Part shown: positions 24,111 to 31,256 of the stretch, one piece after another
Numbering within the stretch: position 1 is the first letter of the stretch
How the letters are laid out: each line of letters begins with the position of its first letter
NCBI GenBank assembly: GCA_045593725.1
Contig: JAZNXE010000020.1
Coordinates: forward strand, 1 to 31,272
Reading direction: 5' to 3'
Length of the DNA: 31,272 nucleotides
Source of the DNA: HGM12713 sp045593725
GTDB taxonomy: Bacteria; Bacillota; Clostridia; Oscillospirales; CAG-272
Position numbers and translations under genes: made by a program
Notes under the pieces: generated by a model
Seen by the model: only the letters and a program-made list of their open reading frames with translations
Told to the model about the DNA's origin: nothing
The model's database searches: none

Positions 24111-26132
24111 ATGGCAGAAGAAGCAACCAAGGAAATACGCGGGCGAGTCAAAAAGCTCAGGGAGGAGCTTACTTATCACGCGCAGAGATACTATGTGTAC
24201 GATTCCCCAGAAATATCGGATTACGAGTACGATATGATGTATGCGGAGCTTAAGGGCTTAGAGGAGCAGTACCCGGAGCTTTATGATGCCGCATCCCCCA
24301 CACAGCGTGTGGGAGGGAAGGCGCTTGATAAGTTCGAGAAGGTAGTTCACGGAGTGCGTATGGATTCCTTGGCGGATGTGTTTTCCTTTGAGGAAACGGC
24401 GGATTTCTGCACTAAAATGCAGGGAGAGGTCGATAACCCCGCATATTCGGTGGAGCCTAAGATAGACGGACTGTCTGTTTCTCTCGTTTACGAAAAGGGA
24501 GAATTTGTAAAGGGTGCTACAAGAGGTGACGGAATCGTAGGCGAGGACGTTACTCTCAATCTGCGTACGGTACAGTCTATTCCTCTTCGGTTGTCCGAGC
24601 CGCTTTCTCTAACGGTGCGCGGTGAGGTGTATATGCCCAGAGCCGTATTTGAGGATATAAACGCTAAAAGAGAAAAAGAGGGAAAAGCACTTATGGCTAA
24701 TCCCCGTAACGCGGCGGCAGGCTCGCTCAGACAGCTTGATTCGGCGATTACTGCCGAGCGTCGGCTGGATATATTCGTGTTTAATTTCCAAGAGGGAGAG
24801 CTGTACGTTGACGGACGCACTCCCAAGAGTCATACCGAAACCCTGAACAGGCTCTCGGAGCTTGGATTTAAGGTCTTGGCTATGCGTACTGTTGCCCACT
24901 CCTATGATGAGGTGGAATCGCATATAAGAAAGATAGGAAAGGCAAGAGAGCAGCTGGCTTACGATATAGACGGAGTAGTTATAAAAATAGACAGCCTTGC
25001 GGATAGAAAGAGAATAGGCGAGGGAACAAATACCCCCAAATGGGCGGTTGCTTATAAATTCCCTCCCGAGGAGAAGGAAACCAAGCTCCTTGATATATCT
25101 ATCGCTGTGGGAAGAACGGGCGTTCTTACGCCTACTGCCGAGCTTGCCCCTGTAAGACTTGCGGGTACCACCGTAAGCCGAGCCACTCTTCACAATATAG
25201 ATTTCATCCGCGAGAGGGGAATAATGCTGGGAGATACGGTCGTGGTACGAAAGGCGGGAGATATAATTCCCGAGGTGGTCAGAGCCAATCTGACGGCGCG
25301 AAACGGGGAAGAGCGGGAATTCTTTATGCCCACGGCATGTCCGTCATGCGGTGAACCTGTATTTTTTGATAAGGATGACGGAGCAGCGCTTCGCTGTACA
25401 AACAACGCTTGTCCAGCGCAGGTATCCAGAAGCATAGAGCACTTTGCTTCAAAGGGAGCTATGAATATAGACGGTCTTGGACCTCAGATAGTGGAGCTGC
25501 TTATTGCCAATAGGTTGATTTTGGATGCCGCGGACCTATATTCTCTTAAGGCAGAGGATGTACAAAAGCTTGAGAGAATGGGAGCAAGGTCAGCGCAAAA
25601 TCTTATAAGCGCGATTGAGGCATCAAAGGGGGCGGGACTTGCCCGACTCGTTTATGCCCTGGGAATAAGAAACGTGGGTGAGGTTGCTGCTACCGCTCTT
25701 GCGGAACGCTTTGGTACTCTTGACGCTTTGACGGAAGCCACTGTGGAGCAGATAACCGAGCTTGAGGATTTCGGAGAGATAACGGCAGAATGTGTGGTCA
25801 ATTTCTTCTCACATCCTCAAAACAGAGAGCTTTGCGCCCGTCTGTCAGAGGCGGGATTGATTACCGTAAATACAGAAGCGCCAAAGGGCGAGCTGTTCGA
25901 GGGGCTGTCCTTCGTTCTCACGGGCACACTTCCCACTATGTCCCGTGACCAGGCCTCGGAAAAGATAAAAGCCGAGGGCGGAAAGGTAGTGGGAAGCGTT
26001 TCGAAAAAGACCGATTTTGTAGTTGCGGGGGAAGCCGCGGGAAGTAAGCTCACCAAGGCTCAGACTCTTGGCGTACGCATAATCTCCGAGGAGGAGCTTA
26101 TGCAGATGATAGACGAGCAGAAAATTTTATAA
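24111..26132 (+). CDS. ligA: NAD+-dependent DNA ligase
   Basis: LigA seals nicks in replication and repair. The 673-residue protein has the N-terminal Ia domain (YYVYDSPEISDYEYDMMYAELKGLE), the adenylated Lys in EPKIDG (K117), the zinc finger CPSCGEP...CTNNACP, helix-hairpin-helix repeats, and a C-terminal BRCT domain (GLSFVLTGTLPTMSRDQASEKIKAEGGKV). The start is the ATG at 24111, 5 bases after GGGGAGG; a TTG seven codons upstream lies inside the leader and is unlikely. Its stop overlaps the stop of the converging amidase gene by a few bases. Confidence 0.97.
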   Translation: MAEEATKEIRGRVKKLREELTYHAQRYYVYDSPEISDYEYDMMYAELKGLEEQYPELYDAASPTQRVGGKALDKFEKVVHGVRMDSLADVFSFEETADFCTKMQGEVDNPAYSVEPKIDGLSVSLVYEKGEFVKGATRGDGIVGEDVTLNLRTVQSIPLRLSEPLSLTVRGEVYMPRAVFEDINAKREKEGKALMANPRNAAAGSLRQLDSAITAERRLDIFVFNFQEGELYVDGRTPKSHTETLNRLSELGFKVLAMRTVAHSYDEVESHIRKIGKAREQLAYDIDGVVIKIDSLADRKRIGEGTNTPKWAVAYKFPPEEKETKLLDISIAVGRTGVLTPTAELAPVRLAGTTVSRATLHNIDFIRERGIMLGDTVVVRKAGDIIPEVVRANLTARNGEEREFFMPTACPSCGEPVFFDKDDGAALRCTNNACPAQVSRSIEHFASKGAMNIDGLGPQIVELLIANRLILDAADLYSLKAEDVQKLERMGARSAQNLISAIEASKGAGLARLVYALGIRNVGEVAATALAERFGTLDALTEATVEQITELEDFGEITAECVVNFFSHPQNRELCARLSEAGLITVNTEAPKGELFEGLSFVLTGTLPTMSRDQASEKIKAEGGKVVGSVSKKTDFVVAGEAAGSKLTKAQTLGVRIISEEELMQMIDEQKIL

Positions 26133-26690
26133 ATCAAAATAATTAAGTATTCCTTGGTATATACCGTTTGCGAACAGCTCGGGCTGCTGTGACATTAGAC
26201 GAGCGTCGTTGGGATTGGTTATAAAGCCAAGCTCCACAAGAATTGAGGGCATAGCGGTCTTACGCACCACGTAAAGTCCGCTTCGCACCTGCATTCCTCT
26301 GTTTCTCAAGCCCGTAGAGGCGGACAGGGAAGCGAGTATATCCTCGCCGAGAACAAAGGCGGAAGAGCTTCGTGAAAAGGCAAAGGCTTCAACACCCGTG
26401 GCACTGGGAATTGAGGAGGCGTTAGTGTGCAGACTGATAAAATAATCCGCGCCCCACGAGTTGGCGTCGGCTACACGCTGCCGCAGACTGGTGGTGTTTG
26501 ACGTGCCTATCTGTGTTTCGGCGGTGGGGCGCGACAGCCTTACCTCAAAATTCGGATTTTCCCGAAGAAGGTCGGCAAGGAGTATGCCGATGCGGAAAAC
26601 GATATCCTGCTCACGCAGACCGTTGCCCTCCGCTCCCGCGTTGGGGTTCTGAGGGTTGTGTCCTTGGTCAATATAAATTTTTATAGCCAT
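26127..26690 (-). CDS. N-acetylmuramoyl-L-alanine amidase (Amidase_3)
   Basis: The enzyme cleaves the bond between N-acetylmuramic acid and L-alanine in peptidoglycan. The 187 residues are essentially a bare Amidase_3 domain: IYIDQGHNPQ with zinc ligand H11, LREQD with E27, SLHTNAS with H88, and MPSILVELGFITNP with catalytic E153. There is no signal peptide, membrane helix or cell-wall binding domain, which is unusual outside endolysin-like or sporulation proteins. The ATG at 26690 has AAAGGA upstream; an ATG six codons earlier is less likely. Confidence 0.93.
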   Translation of the reverse strand: MAIKIYIDQGHNPQNPNAGAEGNGLREQDIVFRIGILLADLLRENPNFEVRLSRPTAETQIGTSNTTSLRQRVADANSWGADYFISLHTNASSIPSATGVEAFAFSRSSSAFVLGEDILASLSASTGLRNRGMQVRSGLYVVRKTAMPSILVELGFITNPNDARLMSQQPELFANGIYQGILNYFDL

Positions 26691-26767
26691 TATGTATATC
26701 CTTTCCATAGAAAGATATTTTATTTCTCTAACAGGATATGATGCTTTGTAAAGGAGTGTGAGAATTA

Positions 26768-27145
26768 ATGAAGCTGATAATAAAAATAACAGCCTTTGTT
26801 TTATGTATTATAGGCTTTATGCTTGTTCTTCCTTTGGCGGTAATTAAGCTTTCTCCCGCACATTTCGTAACAGGCTTTATAATGCTACTGTTTTTTGCCG
26901 TATATCCTGTTATGAGCGCGGTTCTGGGGGCGTTAGCGGGTAGCGATATCAAAGAATTGTGGTGGATGCCTATTGTGTTAGCCATCTGCTTTCCGCTGCT
27001 GTTTTCTCTTGCCATATTTGAAATGGTGTGGGAGCTGTATATATATTCGGTGATATATCTCCTTGCCGGTGTATTTTTTATGGCTGTGACGGCGCTTATT
27101 GTGAAATTTATTGTAATGATTGGAAGACAAAGAAATGATAAATGA
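26768..27145 (+). CDS. Small four-helix membrane protein of unknown function
   Basis: I do not recognise this 125-residue protein. Four hydrophobic segments are visible, roughly residues 5-27, 33-57, 65-88 and 90-117, with a basic C-terminus (GRQRNDK). GGAGTG lies about 9 bases before the ATG. It overlaps the rsmI start by 11 bases, so it is probably translated and transcribed with it. Good ribosome binding site, tight overlap and a hydrophobic profile make it a real gene. Confidence 0.75.
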   Translation: MKLIIKITAFVLCIIGFMLVLPLAVIKLSPAHFVTGFIMLLFFAVYPVMSAVLGALAGSDIKELWWMPIVLAICFPLLFSLAIFEMVWELYIYSVIYLLAGVFFMAVTALIVKFIVMIGRQRNDK

Positions 27146-27998
27146 GGAAAAAAACAAGGTAATAGGCGGAGTACTGTACATAGTTGCAACTCCCATAGGA
27201 AACCTTGCGGATATAAGTGAAAGAGCGCTTAAGGTATTGTCAGAGGTGGATTTTGTTGCCGCGGAGGATACCCGCAACTCCCTCCGTCTGCTTACGCATT
27301 TTGGCATATCAAAGCCGCTTGTTTCATACTATGAGCATAATAAGCGGGAAAAGGGAGAGGAGATAGCATCAAGACTTGCGGCAGGTGAATCCTGCGCCTT
27401 GGTTACCGACGCGGGGACCCCAGCCATATCCGACCCCGGTGAGGACTTGGTGCGCCTTTGCGCCCAGAGGGGAATAACCGTTACCTCACTGCCCGGAGCT
27501 TGCGCTATGATAACGGCTCTCACGCTTTCGGCGCTACCTACCTCAAGATTTGTATTTGAGGGATTTTTGCCCGTGGTGAAAAAGGATAGGAGAGAAAGAC
27601 TCAAAAAATTGGCTTTTGAGGATAGAACCTTTATTTTGCACGAAGCTCCTCATAAGCTCCGCGCAACATTGGCTGACCTTAAGGATACTTTGGGGTCGGA
27701 TAGAAAAATATCCCTTTGCAGGGAGCTTACCAAGCTTAACGAGGAGGTTTGTCGCACTACCTTGGGGGATGCTTGTGAAATGTATTCCTCAAAGGAGCCG
27801 AGGGGAGAGTTCGTTCTGGTTGTAGAGGGCGGTAGCGGCATCGCGGAAAAAGGCTCTAATATCAGTTTTGATAGCCCCGAGGCGGCGGTGGAGTATTTTT
27901 TAGGGCAGGGAATGAGCAAAAACGATGCTGTAAAGGCGGCAGCGAAGGAGCTGGGACTGAGCAGAAATGAGCTTTACGGCATTTTGATAGGCAAATAA
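27135..27998 (+). CDS. rsmI: 16S rRNA (cytidine1402-2'-O)-methyltransferase
   Basis: RsmI 2'-O-methylates C1402 in the 16S decoding centre. The 287-residue protein has LYIVATPIGNLADISERALKVL, AAEDTRNSLRLL, SYYEHNK, ALVTDAGTPAISDPGEDLVRLC and LPGACAMITALTLSALPTSRFVFEGFLP, the family blocks of this tetrapyrrole-methylase-fold enzyme. The start is the ATG at 27135, 8 bases after GGAAG; a TTG five codons upstream is less likely. It overlaps the end of the small membrane protein gene. Confidence 0.95.
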   Translation: MINEEKNKVIGGVLYIVATPIGNLADISERALKVLSEVDFVAAEDTRNSLRLLTHFGISKPLVSYYEHNKREKGEEIASRLAAGESCALVTDAGTPAISDPGEDLVRLCAQRGITVTSLPGACAMITALTLSALPTSRFVFEGFLPVVKKDRRERLKKLAFEDRTFILHEAPHKLRATLADLKDTLGSDRKISLCRELTKLNEEVCRTTLGDACEMYSSKEPRGEFVLVVEGGSGIAEKGSNISFDSPEAAVEYFLGQGMSKNDAVKAAAKELGLSRNELYGILIGK

Positions 27999-28075
27999 GC
28001 TTACGGAGTGGTAAAAATAACCAAAAAGAAACCCGTAAAATTATATTTTTTTACTGTGTTAACAAGAAAAAACTA

Positions 28076-28104
28076 TTGATTTTTACGTGTTTTCGTGATA
28101 TCAT
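28076..28104 (+). promoter_or_regulatory. Promoter of asd
   Basis: TTGATT (28076-28081) and TATCAT (28099-28104) are 17 bases apart, about 46 bases before the asd ATG. No riboswitch-like leader fits in the remaining space. Confidence 0.6.
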
Positions 28105-28150
28105 TATTGTGTATTTTAATAGTTTTCAATAATTGAAAGGACTATATATT

Positions 28151-29227
28151 ATGGAAAAGATGAAGGTCGGCGTAGTAGGCGCCACAGGTATGGTAGGTCA
28201 GCGTTTTCTGACCCTGCTGGAAAATCACCCCTATTTTGAGGTTACGGCTCTTGCGGCTTCCGCGCGTTCTGCGGGCAAGTCGTATGAGGAGGCGGTAGGA
28301 GCGCGTTGGAAGATGAAGACTCCTATGCCCGAGAAGTATAAGAATATGACGGTTCACGACGCGGCTAATATTGATGAGATGGCAGAGCTTGTAAGCTTTG
28401 TTTTCTGCGCCGTTGATATGAAGAAGGATGAGATAAAGGCACTTGAGGAAGCGTACGCTAAGCACGAGATTCCCGTAGTTTCCAACAACTCGGCTAACCG
28501 TTGGACTCCCGACGTTCCTATGGTAATTCCCGAAATAAACGACTCTCACCTTGAGGTTATTGAGGCGCAAAGAAGAAGACTTGGAACAAAGAGAGGCTTT
28601 ATCGCTGTAAAGCCTAACTGCTCTATTCAGTCCTACGTTCCTATGCTTACACCTCTTCTCAAGTTCGGCATCAAGGAGGTAGTTGCTACCACATATCAGG
28701 CTATATCAGGTGCGGGAAAGACCTTCAACGAATGGCCCGAAATGATAGACAACGTTATTCCCTTTATCGGCGGCGAGGAAGAGAAGAGTGAGCAGGAGCC
28801 TCTCCGTGTTTGGGGGAAGGTAGTAAACGGAGAGATAGTTAAGGCTGAGGCTCCGATTATCACGACCCAGTGCATTCGTGTTCCCGTTACCGACGGACAC
28901 ACCGCGGCTGTATTTGTAAGGTTTGAAAATAAGCCTACTAAGGAAGAGATACTTAAGGCTTGGGCAGAATTCCGCGGTAAGCCTCAGGAGATGAAGCTCC
29001 CCCACGCTCCCGAGCAGTTTATCACCTACTTTGAGGAGGATAACCGTCCTCAGGCGGCTCTCGACCGTGATATTTACGGCGGCATGGGCGTTACCGCAGG
29101 CAGACTTCGTGAGGATAAGATATACGATTACAAGTTCGTAGGACTTTCTCACAATACTCTCCGCGGAGCGGCAGGCGGTGCAGTGCTTATCGCAGAGCTT
29201 CTTTACAAGGAAGGATATTTCAACTAA
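28151..29227 (+). CDS. asd: Aspartate-semialdehyde dehydrogenase, archaeal/fungal type
   Basis: The enzyme reduces aspartyl phosphate to aspartate semialdehyde for Lys, Thr, Met and diaminopimelate. The 358-residue protein has the NADP loop GATGMVG (10-16), SNNSANRW, the active-site Cys in KPNCSIQ (C157), YQAISGAGK and RVPVTDGHTA with H250. PNCSIQ and the length place it in the archaeal/fungal type rather than the common bacterial form (PGNCTTM-like). The start is the ATG at 28151, preceded by AAAGG; a TTG six codons upstream is less likely. It is monocistronic. Confidence 0.95.
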   Translation: MEKMKVGVVGATGMVGQRFLTLLENHPYFEVTALAASARSAGKSYEEAVGARWKMKTPMPEKYKNMTVHDAANIDEMAELVSFVFCAVDMKKDEIKALEEAYAKHEIPVVSNNSANRWTPDVPMVIPEINDSHLEVIEAQRRRLGTKRGFIAVKPNCSIQSYVPMLTPLLKFGIKEVVATTYQAISGAGKTFNEWPEMIDNVIPFIGGEEEKSEQEPLRVWGKVVNGEIVKAEAPIITTQCIRVPVTDGHTAAVFVRFENKPTKEEILKAWAEFRGKPQEMKLPHAPEQFITYFEEDNRPQAALDRDIYGGMGVTAGRLREDKIYDYKFVGLSHNTLRGAAGGAVLIAELLYKEGYFN

Positions 29228-29261
29228 TAAAGACGTCAGAAAATATATTTCCCGAAAAATA

Positions 29262-29290
29262 TTGACAAAGCTCTTACATTATTATATAAT
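29262..29290 (+). promoter_or_regulatory. Promoter of the oadB leader transcript
   Basis: A perfect TTGACA (29262-29267) and TATAAT (29285-29290) are 17 bases apart. Transcription should begin near 29297, immediately before the riboswitch P1 stem. Confidence 0.9.
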
Positions 29291-29298
29291 ATATGTGT

Positions 29299-29390
29299 TA
29301 TATGAGGGAGTAGTGGCGCGTTTTACGCGTAGTTAAGTCAACATCGTGGGCGAAAGCCCTGGCTTACTTTAAACAACCAGACTCAATATA
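29299..29390 (+). ncRNA. yybP-ykoY family (Mn2+) riboswitch
   Basis: GGGAGTAG (29306-29313) is the conserved loop-1 sequence. It is followed by a CGCG/CGCG hairpin and by AAGTCAACATCGTGGGCGAA (29335-29354) with GGGC/GCCC closed by GAAA and TAAGTC/GGCTTA below it, the loop-3 arm of this family. P1 can form between TATATGAG (29299-29306) and CTCAATATA (29382-29390) with one bulged A. P1's 3' strand is also the terminator's 5' arm, so ligand binding should favour readthrough, as in known ON switches of the family. The manganese ligand is taken from known members and not tested here. Confidence 0.78.
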
Positions 29391-29419
29391 CGGTACCCGC
29401 TGTATATTGAGTCTTTTTT
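29379..29419 (+). terminator. Riboswitch-controlled terminator before oadB
   Basis: AGACTCAATATAC (29379-29391) and GTATATTGAGTCT (29402-29414) form a 13-bp perfect stem with a 10-base loop and a run of six T. It lies 40 bases before the oadB start and shares bases with riboswitch P1. Confidence 0.92.
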
Positions 29420-29459
29420 GGTATAAAATAAAATGACATAAAAAGAAAGGCAGACGATT

Positions 29460-30566
29460 ATGGAAATTTTGTATGAGGGCGTTTTAGCGCTCTTCCAGAA
29501 CGGCGGATGGCAAAGAGTTGTAATGTGGCTCGTAGGCGCGTTGCTTATTTATCTTGCTATCAAGAAGGATATGGAGCCTACTCTCCTGCTTCCTATGGGC
29601 TTTGGAGCTATTATAGTTAATATTCCCATAGTGTATGAGGGCGCGCTATCGACTCTCTTTAGCGCGGGTATCAGCAACGAGCTTTTCCCCCTTATACTTT
29701 TCATTGGTATCGGAGCAATGATAGACTTCGGTCCCATTCTTTCCAATCCCAAGCTGATGATATTCGGCGCGGCGGCGCAGTTTGGTATTTTCTTTACCTT
29801 CTCGCTGGCATCCCTCTTCTTCGAGCTGCCGGAGGCTGCTTCTATCGGTATCATAGGCGCGGCAGACGGACCTACCGCTATTGTAGTTGCTCAGAAGCTT
29901 CTCGGTAACGCGTCCACGATCACAGGCGCTATTATGGTAGCTGCGTACTCGTATATGGCGCTCGTGCCCGTTATACAGCCTCCTATAATCAAGCTTCTTA
30001 CCACTAAGAAGGAAAGACTTATCCGTATGCCATACAAGGCAAAGAACGTGTCCAAGACTACAAGAATACTTTTCCCCATTATAATTACTATTATCGCGGG
30101 TCTTGTAGCTCCCGAATCTATCGACCTTCTTGGATTCCTTATGTTCGGTAACCTTATCCGTGAGTGCGGTGTTCTCAACTCGCTTTCCGAAACCGCTCAA
30201 AAGGTGCTTGCTAACCTCATCACTATATTCCTTGGAATAACGGTTGCGACCCAGATGACCGCGGACAAGTTCCTTCAGCCCGCTACCTTGCTTATTCTCG
30301 GACTCGGACTCTTCGCGTTTATCTTCGATACCGCAGGCGGTATAATAGTTGCAAAGATTATAAACCTTTTCTCCAAGGAAAAGATAAACCCCATGATTGG
30401 AGCGGCAGGTATTTCGGCGTTCCCCATGTCGGGACGTGTAGTTCATAAGATGGGACTTGAGGAGGATCCCTCCAACTTCCTGCTTATGCACTCTATCGGT
30501 GTAAACGTATCGGGTCAGATAGCCTCGGTTATCGCGGGCGGTCTGATACTCAGCTTTATGCTGTGA
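29460..30566 (+). CDS. oadB: Sodium-translocating decarboxylase beta subunit
   Basis: The beta subunit of Na+-pumping decarboxylases (oxaloacetate, methylmalonyl-CoA or glutaconyl-CoA) is the membrane channel that couples decarboxylation of carboxybiotin to Na+ export. The 368-residue protein has about 9-11 helices, MIDFGPILSNPKL, GIIGAADGPTAIVVAQ with the conserved Na+-site Asp (D136), PMSGRVVHKMGLEEDPSNFLLMHSIGVNVSGQIASVIAGG near the C-terminus. AAAGG precedes the ATG. It follows a yybP-ykoY riboswitch and precedes only a tiny gamma-like gene; no alpha (carboxyltransferase) or biotin-carrier gene lies within the window. Confidence 0.94.
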   Translation: MEILYEGVLALFQNGGWQRVVMWLVGALLIYLAIKKDMEPTLLLPMGFGAIIVNIPIVYEGALSTLFSAGISNELFPLILFIGIGAMIDFGPILSNPKLMIFGAAAQFGIFFTFSLASLFFELPEAASIGIIGAADGPTAIVVAQKLLGNASTITGAIMVAAYSYMALVPVIQPPIIKLLTTKKERLIRMPYKAKNVSKTTRILFPIIITIIAGLVAPESIDLLGFLMFGNLIRECGVLNSLSETAQKVLANLITIFLGITVATQMTADKFLQPATLLILGLGLFAFIFDTAGGIIVAKIINLFSKEKINPMIGAAGISAFPMSGRVVHKMGLEEDPSNFLLMHSIGVNVSGQIASVIAGGLILSFML

Positions 30567-30581
30567 TGAAAGGAGAATATT

Positions 30582-30761
30582 ATGAATCTGTTTGAAAAAT
30601 TCAGTTTAGACCGTTTTATTTCTTCGCTTCAGTATATGTGGCAGGGAATGCTTTGTATCTTCGTGGTTATGGCTGTTATAATCCTTTCGGTTTATCTTAT
30701 AGGATATTTCTCCGCAAAAGCTGAGGAAAGAAAAAAACTCGCAGAAGAAGAAAACAAATAA
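30582..30761 (+). CDS. Small OadG-like gamma subunit (59 aa)
   Basis: This 59-residue ORF starts with ATG at 30582, 7 bases after AAAGGAG and 15 bases past the oadB stop. It has one hydrophobic helix (about residues 20-42, MWQGMLCIFVVMAVIILSVY) followed by a charged tail (AEERKKLAEEENK), the layout of gamma subunits of Na+-pumping decarboxylases, which anchor and assemble the alpha and beta subunits. The identity is inferred from size, topology and position, since such proteins are poorly conserved. A strong terminator follows it. Confidence 0.8.
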   Translation: MNLFEKFSLDRFISSLQYMWQGMLCIFVVMAVIILSVYLIGYFSAKAEERKKLAEEENK

Positions 30762-30765
30762 AAGA

Positions 30766-30798
30766 TTTGGGCAACGCATTTGCGTTGCCCAAATTTTT
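30766..30798 (+). terminator. Terminator of the oadB operon
   Basis: TTTGGGCAACGCA and TGCGTTGCCCAAA (30766-30793) form a 13-bp stem with two or four loop bases, followed by five T. It sits 4 bases after the stop of the gamma-like gene. Confidence 0.95.
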
Positions 30799-30808
30799 GT
30801 ATCACGAA

Positions 30809-30831
30809 AACCCCGCCATAGTGGCGGGGTT
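30809..30831. repeat. Inverted repeat, possible minus-strand terminator
   Basis: AACCCCGCC and GGCGGGGTT flank ATAGT. Read on the minus strand it is followed by TTTTCG, so it could stop transcription entering from the right, but no minus-strand gene is visible there. Confidence 0.6.
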
Positions 30832-30886
30832 CAATAAAGGCTTTGCCGATAAGCAGAAATCGAATAAAGAGTAGGAGCATGCCAAA

Positions 30887-30930
30887 GGCTCCTTCCGAGA
30901 GGGAGCTGTCACCGAAGGTGACTGAGGGAG
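30887..30930 (+). repeat. Double-hairpin repeat, copy with GTCACC/GGTGAC arm
   Basis: GCTCC/GGAGC forms the first hairpin, GTCACC/GGTGAC (around 30909-30921) the second, and the tail is TGAGGGAG. The design matches the other copies, but the bases belong to a different subfamily, one that is widespread in gut Firmicutes as I recall it. Confidence 0.75.
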
Positions 30931-31033
30931 AGTGCGAGCAGTAAGAAAACTTATGTTCAATGTGTCTGTTATGTTTTTTGATTTTTCAACAAAATACTCT
31001 ATCCAAAGAACATAAAAAGTCAGTATGCACGCA

Positions 31034-31078
31034 GGCTCCTTCCACCGCAAGCGGTCCCCCTTCCTCTCGGAGGAAGGC
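31034..31078 (-). repeat. Double-hairpin repeat, copy related to the DUF559 flanks
   Basis: Read on the minus strand it starts GCCTTCCTCCGAGAGGAAGG and continues GGGACCGC/GCGGT, nearly the same as the left flank of the DUF559 gene 12.7 kb away. Its last ten bases, GGAAGGAGCC, are the exact reverse complement of the first ten of the neighbouring copy. Confidence 0.82.
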
Positions 31079-31088
31079 TTTGGTTGAA

Positions 31089-31256
31089 ACTCGTTTACGA
31101 GTAGCAAGTAATGATTGCGTGGCTGGCAGGCCAATAAAAAGCGCACTTGTGCGTAGCCAGTAGTATTAGGGCTATGCCCGAAACTGAAATACCCCCGTTT
31201 ACGGGGATTTTTATTGTATATTTTGCGGTGGGAATTTCGCTCTCCGCAGAGAGCGA
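31089..31256 (+). other. Run of palindromes without a gene
   Basis: Consecutive hairpins are ACTCGT/ACGAGT (31089-31102), TGGCT/AGCCA (31120-31159) enclosing CGCAC/GTGCG (31142-31153), GGGC/GCCC (31169-31179), CCCCG/CGGGG followed by ATTTTTATT (31193-31215, terminator-like) and TCGCTCTC/GAGAGCGA (31237-31256). The window ends inside another G/C-rich motif. This could be a structured RNA or the edge of a repeat-rich island; I recognise no family. Confidence 0.5.

Larger units (their letters stand above)
30887..31078 (+). mobile_element. Possible gene-less double-hairpin element (MITE-like)
   Basis: Two double-hairpin repeats (30887-30930 and 31034-31078, opposite orientation) bracket about 100 bases without any gene. 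Just inside them lies a perfect 8-bp inverted repeat, TTATGTTC (30951-30958) and GAACATAA (31008-31015). It resembles the repeat-flanked DUF559 unit with the gene missing. I saw no target duplication. The 511 bases from 30762 to the window end hold no gene that I can support; this element and the palindromes after it account for most of it. Confidence 0.45.

Noticed and set aside
27999..28075. A terminator after rsmI formed by TTACGG and CCGTAA with inner TGGT/ACCA.
   Set aside because: The stem is interrupted by long unpaired stretches and the T run is not adjacent; too weak to list.
29646..30491. A 281-codon frame on the minus strand opposite oadB.
   Set aside because: The translation is low in hydrophobic core and full of Lys, Tyr and Ser as expected from the complement of a membrane protein gene; oadB is certain.
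30802..31146. A 114-codon minus-strand frame across the repeats.
   Set aside because: It translates straight through the palindromes, has no ribosome binding site and no recognisable domain.
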